Shown in pieces: positions 35,375 to 48,112 of a stretch of DNA of 64,000 nucleotides. The stretch's first letter is position 1; each line of letters starts with the position of its first letter. The notes beneath the pieces were generated by a model. The model was not told the DNA's origin. It made no database searches and worked only from the letters and a program-made list of their open reading frames with translations. The position numbers and the translations under genes are program-made. The stretch is from contig CM060173.1 in assembly GCA_030549775.1 (NCBI GenBank), positions 37,024,610-37,088,609 on the forward strand. Reading direction: 5' to 3'. Origin of the DNA: Tamarix chinensis. Taxonomy: Eukaryota > Streptophyta > Magnoliopsida > Caryophyllales > Tamaricaceae.

Positions 35375-36637
35375 ATTGTTTATACTTTTATAATAAACCA
35401 AATTAACAATAAACTAAGTTTAAAAAACCTTACTTCAAACTATGTTACATAGTAGACATACTCCCCATTAGGTGAGCACCACTATTCCATCTCAACCCAT
35501 TTTTCCCATCTACATTCATTAATTTTTACTTAACTGTATTTTTAAAAATATATTTTATGATTAATTTAATATTAATTTATTCAAACCAAATAATAACTTT
35601 ATGATTTTTTTAGTCTAGTTAATAGAGAACACTTTTTTCCTTACAAAGAATATAAAAATGATGTCAATATGGATTAAATAATTAACATTTAATTTTCACA
35701 AGTTCACACAATTTATAAAAATAATGTTATAATTCCTAGAAAAGAATTGGATAACGTGACAAAATAGGTACAAAAATAATGTTGAAACTTGTGCCTCTAT
35801 CATTCATAGAAGAACAAAAGGAAAATAACTAATGGAAGGTTGTATGGATATTCCAGAGGGGGTTGAATAGAGTATTTTTTAGCAATAATGTTAAATTAAA
35901 ATTTTATAATAAATAAGTAGAAGGATGAAAAATAATAAACACACGATTTATAATTGTTCAACAAATTCTACAAAGTTTCTCAATATCCACTACCAAAAGA
36001 TTTTGCCTTTTGGATTTGAATATCTCTTTATTTATAGTGGACATTTGATGATTACTTCTCTATTAGTTTATGAGCCTACAACCTTAATGACCCTCTAAGA
36101 GATGATTTACACCTTTTCTACTTATCATCTCTAGGATTATAAGACTACAATATCAATGATTTCTCTAATGAATGCTAGATAATAAACCACTTTTCCCTTG
36201 TGTTTGATATGATGAGTTTGAATGAAGATCATAAGAATCTTTAGTAGATAGCATATGAAAGTAAGTAATCACTAGCTATGATTTTTATCTAGCTAGAGAT
36301 ATATAAATTACTAGTGTATGAGTAATCTAGCTATTTATGAAGAAAACATTGAGTATAAGAGAAGTTTGATTTGAATTTGAAAGTGTAAAATCAAAACACT
36401 TTTTGATTCTTTGTAAGATGTGAAAATTATTGTTTTAGAAGAATTGTGCTAGCTTCATTATTATTAATTAAAGTATAACAAATTTTATTTATAATGCTAA
36501 AAGATGAGAGCATTTGGCACTAGCTAATGGGTGAATAAAAAAATACCCAAAATGTTAAATTCCAATGGATCGAAAATCTAAAAAATGCCCATACTAGTTG
36601 ATGTGTTGAAGCCGATACTAGTCGATCGGTTTTTAAA
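35375..36637. other. AT-rich stretch: no gene seen
   Basis: 35850-35890 carries ATTCCAGAGGGGGTTGAATA, a phrase that recurs in plant dispersed repeats as far as I recall. 36590-36640 has ACTAGTCGATCG-type phrases also found in the LTR at 44236-46005. No coding evidence. Confidence 0.4.
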
Positions 36638-36642
36638 CTAGT

Positions 36643-37984
36643 TGTAATACCCTAGTTTTTAGGACAAAAAAATTTCATCTACAAAGTTAAGCGTAGAAGT
36701 TAAAACAATAAAAATGAAGGGTGTTACTATCAGACTTGGTATAAGTATAGTTACCTTTACCATTATCATACCAAGTGCTAATCTTAAAATCATTAGTCCA
36801 CTTAGATTTAATACATGATTACAATAAATAGAATAGAGGAGATAAAAGATAAGTATTTTTCTATATAAAAGCAACATTAGATATTTAGAAAACTCAAAGA
36901 GAGAGAATATTGGAGGAAATGAGCGTCCAAATACAATCAAATCAAGTGTACTAAAAGACACTGAATAGTCCTAGGCTCTTAAACCAAACTATTATCTTTT
37001 GACTAAACTCAGAAGTTGATATGCAAATACTAATTTCCATTGAATAGGCAGGGGGTCATGAAAGGAACCTTTTAGTACAACGGTACTGAGCAACCCTTTA
37101 TACTAAATCAAAATTGAAAACCAACATAATATAAAGCATTGCAATAATATATGGTATAAAACACTAAACTGTACATGTATCAATTGAAATCCGATGATCA
37201 TTCCTATAACCACATACCACGAAGGTTATATACTATTCATTCTCTTTCATCTAGAATTAACTGAAACTTACTAATGGAATATCTAAGAGATGCTCTTTGC
37301 AGTATAACTAGAAATAAAATCAACCCAAAAACTAAGGCAATAATCACATGCCACATACCTCATTATCAATTTTGATAAATCTCATAACACAAGTAGGATT
37401 ACAATAGTAGATCAATAACAACATATAGCATCATAGCTAGGCATGAATGTAGATACCAAAACACAGGTAGGCATGAAAGCTACTACTGAAGAATAAGTAG
37501 GCACAAAGACTACTACCAAACCATAGGTAGGCACAAAGGTTATAACTGACCGATCCAATAATCGAATAATCCATCTATCATTTCCATTTTTATTTATTTA
37601 AGGAGAGATCAATCAACCCGGAGACACTAAGGTGATCTAGTCATACCAGCGCACCAAGGCAACACCGTATCCTACCAACTATTAACCCAAGAATGCGAAG
37701 GTACCTTAGTCATAGTGGTACACAAAGGTAACATAATAGCCTATTGACAAGGACACCTAATCCATAAGTATGCATATCCCCTATCAGCTTGTAGAACATG
37801 ATAAAGTAAGATATCGGGTTTGGCTGGGGCACTAAGGCACACTAATAAAAATATAAAATCAACCGTGGGCTAAAAAATATATTTAGGGTAGCGACCCCTA
37901 AAGAGACACCATTCCCGATGTCAAGGTCTATCACTTTAAGTATTAGTATTTTATCAAGGTGACCATGAAATCGTATACAATCAC
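36643..37984 (-). mobile_element. Truncated long LTR, left half of an inverted pair
   Basis: The left end TGTAATACCCTAG is preceded by CTAGT (36638-36642). It shows the family order: GTGTTACTATCAGACTTGGT, then GAAAGGAACCTTTTAGTACA (37057-37076), the 'aatatctaagagatgctctttgcagtat' region and a diverged repeat array (37440-37900, with GGCACAAAGG and GGTAGGCA), closing with CTATCACTTTAAG..TTAGTATTTT near 37930. It stops where a + oriented copy begins at about 37985. Confidence 0.6.
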
Positions 37985-39140
37985 ATTATAATACCTAGAA
38001 TTTTTAGCTAAACCTAATCTCGAGTAATTAATATCGAAAACTAATTTTAACCTTGTGAATTTATTTTTTTCTATCTTACGCTTATTCCCTAATTATAAAT
38101 ATTATCCTAAGCCTAATTTTTATTTCGGGTTATTAATATTTTTTCTAATCTAAATCTAATCTCGGATTATTATCTAACCTAAACCAAAATCCAAACCACC
38201 ACCTTTTCTTTTACCTTTTCCTTTTTCCCTCTCCATATCTTATTTAATAATTATTTTTTTCTCTCTCCATGCCGAGAACCTTACCCTCCCTCTGCCAAAA
38301 CATATCCCTACCCCATCAATTCCCAGCTACTACAGTCGTGGGTTGGGGTTTGAAATATTGTGCGGTCCTTAATTCCCTCCTCTCCCTCTCTGTGTGTTTA
38401 CATATGTGTACATATACCTCATTTAATGCACTTAAAAATACCTCATTATTCCTCTAATTTTCTATTGAAATATCCTAAATATTCAGATTAATTTAATTGG
38501 CCCTAATCTATTTTTTTCTCCTTTCCTTTTTCCCTTTTTTCTTTTTCTTTCTTCCTTTTTCCTTTTCTTTTTCTTTCTTTTTCTTCTTTTTCTTTTTCCT
38601 CTTCTTTTTCCCCGGTTGGGCTGCCCTCTCCCGCGGCCCAATCTTTTTCCCCTTCTTTCTTTCCCTCGGCCCAGCCCGCGCCCGCGCGGCCTCCTTCATC
38701 CGACTCCGCCGTGCCGCGTTTTGGCTCCGTTTACACCGAAACGCATCGTTCTGTTTAATGACCCCTTCGACCAGCGCCCGACCGCCCGGTTCTCCCTTTT
38801 TCTTTTCTTTTCCCCGGCCGACCGGTCCGCCTCCCTTCCTCCTTCCTTCTTCCTCCTTCCTCCTCCGTCGCTACGACGCAAGCTTCCGACCCCGTCAATG
38901 GCATCTTCGGCTACGGTGATTAATACCGGCCGTTTCTTGCCTCATTGTCTTCCTCTTAATTCCAGGAATAAATTGGCATAATTATTCGACATTATCTCTC
39001 GCCCGTTTCCTCTCCCCAGCCCCGCGAACCTTCGACCGAAACCAAGGAATCGTCGGCCGTTTTCTGCCACCGGCCACCCAAATTCTTGCATTTAACAGTT
39101 CCATGTCGACCTTCAGCTCCTCATTATCCATTCCAACATC

Positions 39141-39147
39141 TATAAAA
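39141..39147 (+). promoter_or_regulatory. TATA box of the + oriented long LTR
   Basis: TATAAAA in an ATCTATAAAAAGCC context, about 1.16 kb from the LTR start. The matching copy at 51363-55485 has its minus-strand TATA box at about the same distance (1.07 kb). Confidence 0.55.
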
Positions 39148-39689
39148 AGCCTAGTTGCAGGAGTTTTGGAGATTTTCTTTCCCGAAAACCCTCGGTGAGA
39201 GCTGTCCACCACCGCAATTTTAGACGCGTTTTTCTCCACCGATAGCCAACTTCAGCACCACTAAATCATTTCATTTTCTTCCCTGAAATTTTCTCTAGCT
39301 AACTAAACCATTTTCACCTCTCGATTCTTCTTGCACGAGCCTCCATAGCCGTGCCAAGTTGGCTGCTCATTCTCGCCGAAATTTTGACCCCGAAGTCTTA
39401 AACCGCCTTCCGCCTTCGTGCGCCGCCACCTTTGGCTGCACCACCACCATCATTTTGTCCCTCTCCTCTTGGGCAACAATAAACACCTCTTATATCACCT
39501 CAATTCTCCCTATCTTTTTCCCAACATCCATCTTTGTCTATGTTATTCTATTTTTCCGGCCACCGCCGCCGCCGCTGTGAACCACCACCGGTGCCACCTA
39601 TCCCCACCAGCTTAAGGTTGAACCCTAGACCCTCTCAACCATTTTCCATATTATTATAAGCCTTGATTTAATTTATTTCAATTATTTGC

Positions 39690-40260
39690 ATATAAATACC
39701 ATTATTATTATTCTTAATATTTATATTCTTAATATGTTTTATTATTATTTGATGATAAATTTATGCTGAATTGTACTTGCAGGGTGGAGAGTGGTAATAA
39801 AACAATTTTATTGTTAGTTTCGAATTTTAAGTTATTAATTGAATTATTATAGGATTATTATCATTCTTCTTCTTATTATTATTATTAATATTATAATTAT
39901 TAGAATAATTATTATTAACGTTTTATTATTTATTCTGGAAAATCTTAGGCCCTAATTTTGTATTAACATTCGCACTTAATTATTTTAGTATTATTGTTTC
40001 TATTGTTCTTATAACTATTGATAATAATATTATCAGTATCTTTATTATTTTAATATTATTATATATGTTATTAATTTTATTATTAATATTAAATAAATGG
40101 TAATTCATTAGTTATTTTAAAGCTTATATGTTATTGTTATTTTTATTAATATTATTATTATTGTTGTTATTATTTATATTCTCATTGATATTAATTTTAT
40201 TATCCTTGATATTATTATATTAGTATCATTATTATCATTAGGGTAAAATCTTTAACCCTA
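39690..40260. repeat. Imperfect ATT-rich microsatellite region
   Basis: TTATTATTATT runs interrupted by other bases. It is the inverted counterpart of 53468-53905 in the other copy. Confidence 0.75.
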
Positions 40261-40682
40261 TATTATCAAGGGTTATAATATCTCTATTATTTTTATGTCC
40301 TTAACAAAGTTAAAATTTTGTTAAGGTTATTTTATTAGTATGTTATTAATTGGTCAAAGCCCTAACGAGGCGTAGGAACGTGCTCCAAGACCGATGTCGT
40401 TTCAGGTAAGGGGTGCTAAGGCCTTTTATGTGCTAATGTGCATTGTGTGCCTCGTATGCTATTCATTCTATGTTTATGATTATTAATTATGCCGTATATG
40501 ATATGACGTGGAGTTGAAGTATGTTTTCGTATGGCATGTGTATTATTTGTGTATGAACCTGTAAGACATGCATGTGAGGATGTTGATATGATTTTATGTG
40601 GGAGAAAGGATGAAAAAGGAGGATGGGGAAAGAAGTTGACTAAGGTAAGTGAGTTGACCTAATTTTATGAATTTATAAGGAA

Positions 40683-40920
40683 TAATCTAATGCATGGTTT
40701 TGTTTGGAAGAATGTAATTTATGATGTTATATGGGAGAACCTAATTTATGATTTGATTGGGAGAATATAATTTATGATTTGTTTGGGAGAATCCAATTTA
40801 TGGTTTTGCTTGGGAGATTCTAATTTATGATTTTATGGGGAAGAATCTAACTTATGGTCTTGTATGGGAGAATCTAATTTGTGGTTATGAAAGGGGAGAA
40901 TCTAATCAATTGTATTATGT
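40683..40920. repeat. Tandem array, unit about 31 bp
   Basis: About seven copies of GGGAGAATCTAATTTATGAT plus a variable tail rich in TTTTG. Confidence 0.8.
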
Positions 40921-40926
40921 GGAAAA

Positions 40927-41154
40927 ATCTTTGGGTTGTATATGGTTTGAACTTAGGGTTTGGTAAGGATGGATACTTAGTTTGGTATGGATGAATCTTT
41001 GGGTTTTATATGGTTTGAATTTAGGGTTTTGTGTGAATAAATCTTTGGGTTGTATATGGTTTGAACTTAGGGTTTGGTAAGGATGGATACTTAGTTTGGT
41101 ATGGATGAATCTTTGGGTTTTATATGGTTTGAATCTAGGGTTTGGTATGAATGA
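40927..41154. repeat. 114-bp near-perfect tandem duplication
   Basis: The sequence starting ATCTTTGGGTTGTATATGGT at 40927 starts again at 41041 and runs on nearly unchanged. Each copy is itself two related halves (CTTTGGGTTKTATATGGTTT). Confidence 0.85.
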
Positions 41155-41576
41155 ATCTTTGGGTTATGTGGAATGAATTTCGGGTTTTGTATGATGAGAT
41201 TTTGGGTTTTGCATAATGGTTAATGGTTGTATGGTGGTATTAGGGTTTGCATGGAAGTCAATAATTGCATGGGATGTGTAAAGTTTGTATGAGAGTGAAG
41301 TTTACGTATGGAACGCTGATTTGGGATTTGAGGAAAGTAATGTAAGTGTTGTTTGGGTGATTGAACATTTGAAGGGAAAATAGTGCGTGGAGCATTATAT
41401 GGGTACGTAGGAAACCGAGCTAGGGCTCGTGTGGATAATTAGGGTTTGGTGCAACTGCTTAGGGTTTTTGCGGTATCAGGTGTTTTTTGGTGATTAAAGT
41501 GGAGTCATGAGGATGGAATTTATGAGTTACAATGTGTGAAGTGTTAAAGGAGTGATTCATGCATGTCTAGGGTGAA

Positions 41577-42030
41577 AGCCGTTGAATAAGATACTTAATA
41601 CACTAATTATTTAAAGTGGAAGATCGTTGAGATGGGACCAACCGATCCACCGGTTCGGAATAATGGTTAGGGTGTTTACCCTATGTGTGACCGATCCACC
41701 GGCTATAATAGTGGTTAGGGCATGATGTCCTATGCGTAACCGATCCACCGGTTATAATAGTGGGGGTTCCCGAGCTCAACAACCGCAAACCAAAGTTTTG
41801 CTAAAATGCCTAAAAGATACTAATTACTTATAGTGGAACACCATGCGTGCTGGAGCCAACCGATCCACCGGTTAGGAATAGTGGTTAGGACGCGTAGTCC
41901 TATGTGTATCCGATCCACCGGCTATAATAGTGGTTAAGGTATGGTACCCTATGCGCCTCCGATCCACCGGCTATAATAGTGGTTAGGGTATGATACCCTA
42001 TGCGCCTCCGATCCACCGGCTATAATAGTG
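41577..42030. repeat. Paired CCGATCCACCGG array in the + oriented LTR
   Basis: Units of about 48-50 bp with CCGATCCACCGGCTATAATA and a GTGGTTAGGG spacer. The first half-array is 41577-41775, preceded by ACTAATTATTTAAAGTGGAA. The second is 41810-42030, preceded by ACTAATTACTTATAGTGGAA. These are the reverse complement of the cores and blocks in the other copies. Confidence 0.85.
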
Positions 42031-42777
42031 GGGGCTTCTGTTTTCGCATGGATTTGATAAAAAGACATGATGTGTATCGAATTCCGATAAAAGATTAATT
42101 AAGTAATTAATCAAGACTATGATTGGGTCTTTATGTATGTACCCAAATGATTGGTCGATATTATGACATGATGATGGTCTTTATGTCCTTTTATTATTAT
42201 GCATGATTTTATGTGCTTATGTGTTGGCCTTAGTGCTCGGTTACCTTACTCAGTACGTAGCGTACTGATCACCCTTTTTATGGGTGCTGCTCATTCCCAC
42301 GAGTAGTATGCCTTCTGAATTTGTGCAGGTGGGCGAGATATCAGTTGGGGCTGAGTGTTGAGCGTGTTTGGCTCGAAGTTCGAGAGTGTTGTGGCCGTAT
42401 TCATTCTTTACGCGATTTCATTCCTTTTGTTATTTCTTTGGTATAGTATTTACCATTTTCTGATTCATTACTCGATTGAGTATTTTAATGAACCTTTTAT
42501 CGGTTGTAAGTTTAATCCTCTTTTGGAAATGAATTACATTTCTTGATGCGTACTCTGATTTTGTTTTACAACCGTTTAATGCTTATTTGGAAATTGGATT
42601 GTATTGATTATTTCTTTTCTTAGCCTTAACACTTGGTACTGGAACGGTCGGAGAGAACCGGTCTGGTACTAAGTGTGGCGGTAACATTTCCAGAATTCAC
42701 AGGTTTTCAGTGCTTCTAATTTAATTGCTTCCGCTTTTAAGAAAAAAAAATAGTGAATTTTGGGGTGTTACACTAGT

Positions 42778-44235
42778 AGCCTTTGCGTATGAACCAATTT
42801 TAGGTTATAGATCAAAGAAGCCATGGTTTGGTTCCTACCAAAAGGTTTAGGGGCACAATCCCTTCTAGGAATAGAGATTTGGGTCAAAAATTATTATGGA
42901 TAACATAATTTGGGCTGTCTACCCAATGTGGCGAAAATTAATCAAATCTCAAAAATGGTGTAGATACAAATGATTTGATTTATTGAATAGAATAAAGGAA
43001 ATGCTCTCTTAGATCTTATCAAAGTCTAATGAGCTACGAAATAGAAGGATGAGACCCCTATTGTGTTATCCACATTGGCAAAATAGTGGGATAAACCATC
43101 AATTCCTAGCATAAATAGTTGTAATGTCTCTGAAGTTATGAACAACATAGTGGTCCTTATGATATAAGATGGTAAAGACAATACGATAGGGATTAAAGGG
43201 TTAATTATTTTCCTTTCTACCTTTTATGCACGGTTATGGTGGTTGTGATGATTTACCTTTATCACCAGTTATGCAAATGTAGGTGCATTTTGGTGGTGTC
43301 ATAGTGGTGTTTTACTTACTAAAAGAGAGACATATTAGTGTTAGCAAAGGCCCAATGATGGTGGCAAGTGAGTTTCAGAAATGAAGCCAATTTACCATTA
43401 AAACATTGTGAGAAAAATTAATCAATTTGTAGGGTATGATAATGGAAATAGAAATCCAACCCTAATTATCATGTGAATAATGAAGACCATGAGTTAATCA
43501 ATTAGAGGAAGGGCTACAAAAAATAAAACCAAATTTTATATGTTCCTTGTGCTTGGAAGCTACGCTTGTGCTATGTTGTGAAGATCTGATAGAATGAGGG
43601 TGAGAAAGGGAGGTCACATATGATGATGGTTTCATGGGGGTGAAGGTGATTGGGGAAATTGTAAAAATAGTGGTGCCTAGAATATGGAAAGAGGAAAAAT
43701 AATTTTGGCAAGTTTGGTTGTGGTGAACGTATGAGTGGGATAGTGTGATGGTGAAACTTTGCATTTGGTGGTATAAGTGTGTATGGGGTAGGGTAAAAAC
43801 AAGTTGGGCTTAGCTCAAGGTAGGAGAAAGGGTGTTACAATTGAAATGTAGGTGACTAGGATGCTATAAGGAAAAGGCAGAGGGAAAGAAGTAGCGTAAC
43901 ATGAGTGTGCATAAGTAGCATGGGAAAGGGGTGCACAATTCATGCAAAAACTTTAGCATGACAATGTAACCCAAGCAAGGTTAGGCTGTGTAAGTTATCT
44001 TCTCTCAACTTTGTGGCTTGAAGTGTACCACAATTCTTTCTAAGAGAGGTACAATTTTGTCGTGCCTTTGTTGGTGCAAAGGATGTGGCAACTCCTTTCC
44101 TATATTTTTGTTCTTCTTCTTCATCTTGTATCATCCATCAAATAGATCATTCAACATAGTAATTATATCAATTAATAATACCACTATTTTTTATTACCAA
44201 AATTTTTATTTTAAAACATTGGGGAAGTAGCAAAA
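42778..44235. other. Unclassified, with one long-LTR terminus
   Basis: 43140-43840 is GGTGG-rich and closes GAAAGGGTGTTACA at about 43840, like the family terminus. The matching start was not found. No gene is supported. Confidence 0.35.
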
Positions 44236-45594
44236 TGCAAAACACTTAGGAAAAATGGGGTTTTTCTTTTGCACATAACATAAGAAATATTTTTTCTGCC
44301 CATCCCATGTAAGATGAAAGGCTAAGAAAATAATCAATCTATATATGATAATAGTGTGCACAAATTTAAGATATATAGATACTATGATAAAAAAAATTAT
44401 AAAATAGGATTTCAATGAGTCCCTAAAATATTTAAATGCATAGGAGTAAATCAAAAGTATAGAAATACAATGGAGATAAAATGACCAAAGGGCAAGGCCC
44501 CACAACCCATATCCATTAAGGACCTACAAAAGATATCCAAGTGTCCTCAATTTCAAGCCCTAAGTAGAGAGAAACTATGGTCACCACAGATAATCTAATA
44601 GATCAGCTTAGGCCAATCAGATAACTGTTCTAAGGATTAGCTGTTGAGTTTGGCTTAAACAACCAAATGGGTTTCTCCCATACAACACATAAAAAATATT
44701 TTAAATATGATCAAAGTTTTATAAACCTGCCATATCAAAACCATAACACTATCATAGCATAAGACTAAGACTTAACATACTCATATACTGAATCATGCTT
44801 TATTTACAAGAAATCAACCCTATTTCTCATGAATCAATCCTTTTTCTTAGATATCTTAAGCACTCCAACATATATCATTAAAAATACCAAAATCTTATAC
44901 ATGAAAATAAATATAAGAATTTCATAGAGTACTCTAACTCATATGGTTATTCATGCTACATTTCAAAGGTAAGTATAACTTACTTAATACTTAGTAAGGT
45001 TTTTTACTAAAGATGAAATACCTTAAGTTGAAAGATTTCATCTTCCAAAACCTAAAAAAGAAGAAGTTAAAACTCAAAAACCTTCAAATAATATTCACAA
45101 ATCAAGAAACTCAAATTAGGGAAGAAAATAAACTTACCATCACCAAGAGAAAAAAGAGGAAATAATCAGTAGAATGCGGCACTCGACCTTTCTTAAATCT
45201 AACTTGTTCTTGCTTAAGAATAAATGAAAAGGGTTTAGACAAAGGATTAGAAGAGTGAATCAAATTAGAATGAAATATCAAAGTGGAGAAGAATGAGCAC
45301 AAGTGTTGAAAAGCTTTGGGTATTTCGATGGCTGAAAAAATTTAAGGAAAAGAGATTATTATGTTATTTATAGAAAATGAATCGGTCAAGAAATGAGTGA
45401 AGATGTGCAAAAGATAAAAATTCCTAATATTATCATTTGAATTAAGGATGAACAGGAAAATTTATAAATAATAGCTTATCTAGAAAAGATAGAACAAAAA
45501 AAAAGGAAATGCTTCAGTATGGGAAGCAAATTTAGCATCTCTGTAGTTGTATTTTAGAAATACATATATAAGCTCTATATTTATACAAAGGAGA

Positions 45595-45625
<31 letters not shown>

Positions 45626-46005
45626 AAGAAGAAGAAGAAGAAGAAGAAGAAGACAAAGGGTGAGTTCATCATCTCCCTCTTTTGTTGAAATCAGACCTTC
45701 AAATTTGCTCAAGGAAAAATTAAAGCATGATTGATGATAATAAAAAATGGTTAAGGATTACTTAGGAATAATTCTTGGCTTGTAGTGCCAGTCGATCGAT
45801 TTCCCTAAATTAATCAATTGGCTTTGTCAAACAAAAACAAGTTGAAATGATGCACTAGTCGATCACTTCATTTTTTCTAAACTTTTCCAATTCCTTATAA
45901 AAACAAACCCAAACTATAGTTCCAAGTCAAGATCAAGTATCATCTAAATTTCATGGAACACAAGAAATTTACATTTTATAAATCTCACAAATATGAGGTA
46001 TTTCA
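44236..46005 (-). repeat. 3' LTR of a minus-strand chromovirus
   Basis: On the minus strand it begins TGAAATACCTCATATTTGTG, directly after a purine-rich tract (aaggtggtgg) that ends the integrase region at 46010 and beyond, so orientation is fixed by gene order. It ends CCTAAGTGTTTTGCA at 44236 in + coordinates. 1.77 kb. It holds a (GAA)n run at 45596-45653 and AGTCGATCGATTTCCC-type phrases. Its ends are degenerate versions of the long-LTR termini. The element's 5' LTR is not present. Confidence 0.65.
45596..45653. repeat. (GAA)n microsatellite
   Basis: Near-perfect AAG/GAA triplet run of about 58 bp inside the LTR. Confidence 0.95.
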
Positions 46006-46009
46006 GTAC

Positions 46010-46660
46010 CACCACCTTAAAAGAGGTTGCGTCCCTAAAGCCTACTAACAGAAAAATTCCAATCACATCACATAATATGTTGCAAGTCACACATCACAAT
46101 CAATAAGGCAAAAGGGGTTTCTACCCCCATTAAATGAATTGTTACACCAGCAAATATGAATTATTAGAACAAATCAAGGCACTTCATGTGAATTTTTTCC
46201 TTAGCCTCTCATGTAGCACCCTCAGGATCATACATTGATCAAAGGACCTCTAATAGCAAGATATTCTTCCTATGTGATTCTCCAGTCTTTGTGTCTAGAA
46301 TTCTTATTGATCATTATTTGTAAGTTAAATACTCATCAAGCTCTAATGTCTCTCACTGGATATTGTAAAAAGGGTATGCTACGTACTTCCTCAATTAGGA
46401 AACATGAAAGACATTATGTTTAGACAAAATCTCCACTAGTAGGGTTAACCGATTGGTAACCTCACTAACAAGATCTACAATCTCTTACATTTTAATGTAC
46501 CTTGGACTAAGCTTAATATTCTTACCTAACCTCATTATTCCCTTAGTGGGAGATACTCTCAAAATAAATTCTTGGCAAGGGGTGATAAAAAATATAAATT
46601 AGTGTCAAGATCAAACACCTATAATGTCAACCTTTCTAAAAATGAATTATTGTGTTTCTA
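46010..46660 (-). pseudogene. Chromovirus integrase C-terminus with chromodomain
   Basis: Minus strand, reading leftwards: RVSPTKGIMRLGKNIKLSPR (the GPF-type module), a KHNVFHVS segment, LRKYVAYP, then LDEYLTYK, a VL..WxxxxxEGAT.E-type chromodomain end (SMYDPEGAT) and HMKCLDLF. This order is that of Tekay/Del-type chromovirus integrases. Several stops and frame changes. It is followed on the left by a purine tract and a 3' LTR. The chromodomain is thought to steer insertion to heterochromatin. Confidence 0.75.
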
Positions 46661-46689
46661 TTATAACCATTTCTTGCTTTTAGATAGAT

Positions 46690-47250
46690 TTAAAGCCCCA
46701 ATCATATTCATTTGTTGATGCAAAAATGGTTAGACATCATCTATAGTATGGTGCGTATAGGAGTGAGCTTATCTCGATGTGATAAAACCATCAATATTTA
46801 GCACCCAAAAATCCTTTACCCCAATTCCCTTCATTTGATACATCTAAATGTCTTGTTTGAGGAATACCTACTACATTAGCATTCGATAAGAAGTCACAAC
46901 AAAATTCGGTTACTTCCTCCGCTATATATTCCTTAATAATGTATCCTTTTAGCTTGTTTGGGTTCTTCACATAGCCTTTAAGAACTTCATGGATCTTTCA
47001 AATGGATGCATCCAATGTAAATGAACTGGCCCACATAGTTTAACCTCTATGATTATGGTTAAATCTATTACGTTCACAAATAAATACGAAGTAAATTGCA
47101 TCTCAAGCTAATACAATATAATCGCAATCTCTTTCTATAATGTGTCTAACCTCCAAGGGTCAGTGATATTAGCATAATTTTCCTTAAAAAATAAAATTGA
47201 GCGATGATACTATGCACACAAGTGGACAAAATAAAGCATATAGCCACCGA
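46690..47250 (-). pseudogene. CACTA (En/Spm) transposase fragment, DUF4218-like
   Basis: The minus strand reads EVKLCGPVHLHWMHPFERSM, then after a frameshift GYVKNPNKLKGYIIKEYIAE and FCCDFLSNANVVGIP. This is the (E)EVKLCGPVQYRWMYPFERYM...GYVRNRNRPEG...AIEFC region found beside plant CACTA transposases. Further right, LDTL and KEIAIILY fit the segment before it. Stops are present, and no CACTA terminal repeats were found, so it is an isolated fragment lying between two gypsy remnants. Confidence 0.78.
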
Positions 47251-47284
47251 CAACAAATCATGAATAAAAACATGATGCTAATAT

Positions 47285-48108
47285 GGTGGTGGTAGATTGA
47301 TTTTCTATGATGGCTCACTTCGTTTCATATCATAAAATAGATATGCCTCTTATATAGTTCTATTTTTCAATAAAAAAATAGTTAAGCTACACATTGTATC
47401 CAAAAATCCACGGTCTTAGATAATGATACCAAATTTCTTAACTATATCTAGAAAAAATTTGTGGAGGATGGTCGGTACTAAACTTCTATTTAGCACTGCC
47501 TACCACCCCTCAAATTGATGGACGAATAGAAGTCACCAATCATACCATCACCATGATCTTAAGGAGCTTAGTTAACAAGTCCCTAAGAGATTGAACCATC
47601 AAGTTGAGCCATGCTATGTTTACTTACAATAGATCCCCGACATATGCCACAAGATACTCCCCTTTTTAGGTGGTATATGAGTTCAACCCTAACACTCCAA
47701 TCGAATTAATTCCTCTTCCCATTGAGGCTTAGGCCAAATTTAGCGCAAGAGATTGGGCCACAACATTTAAGAAACTACATGAAAAAATGAGAGCTAGGAT
47801 TGATAGAGTCAATGAAATGAACAGAAGAAAGACTAATCAACACTGAAAAGCACAAGTAGTTGAACCAAGAGACCTAGTTTGGCTTCACCATAGGAAGAAA
47901 AGATTCCTATATAGGAGGAAGAATAAACTTATGCCAAAGAGTGATGGTCCATACAAACTTCTTGAGAAAATTAAAAATAATATTTACCACCTTGAAATTC
48001 CATAAGAAATGGGGAATATATCAATCACGTTTAATGTGGGATATTTAGTTCCCTATTTACATGATGAACCATATAAAGATGAGGAAGGAGCTTCTTAAGA
48101 ATGGGAGG
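47285..48108 (+). pseudogene. Ty3/gypsy integrase, plus strand
   Basis: Reads MAHFVSYHKI, EIVKLHIVSKNPRS, GTKLLFSTAYHP, VVYEFNPNTPIELIPLPIEA, DGPYKLLEKIKNNIYHLEIP and ITFNVGYLVPYLHDE, the normal order of integrase core, C-terminal domain and tail. Frameshifts (for instance near 47510) and stops break it. The 3' end is followed by a polypurine tract and the LTR at 48113. RT and RNase H are absent upstream, where a CACTA fragment sits instead. Confidence 0.85.
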
Positions 48109-48112
48109 ACAG
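48100..48112 (+). promoter_or_regulatory. Polypurine tract
   Basis: AATGGGAGGACAG immediately before the LTR start TGCATAAGC; primes plus-strand synthesis in LTR elements. Confidence 0.6.

Larger units (their letters stand above)
37985..42772 (+). mobile_element. Long LTR in + orientation, right half of an inverted pair
   Basis: Starts near TATAATACCTAGAATTTT and ends GAATTTTGGGGTGTTACA, followed by CTAGT (42773-42777). In + order: pyrimidine-rich block (38500-38680); GC-rich stretch with AACGCATCGTTCTG; TATA box at 39141; second GC-rich stretch (39380-39600); ATT-rich sequence (39690-40260); GAGGCGTAGGAACGTGCTCC (40369-40388); tandem arrays; CCGATCCACCGG array; GGTACTAAGTGTGGCGGTAA. This is the reverse complement of the order in 51363-55485, so the two are the same family. 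No coding region. Confidence 0.7.

Noticed and set aside
38497..38981. Open frames in the CT-rich and GC-rich block
   Set aside because: Same compositional artefact in the + oriented LTR copy.
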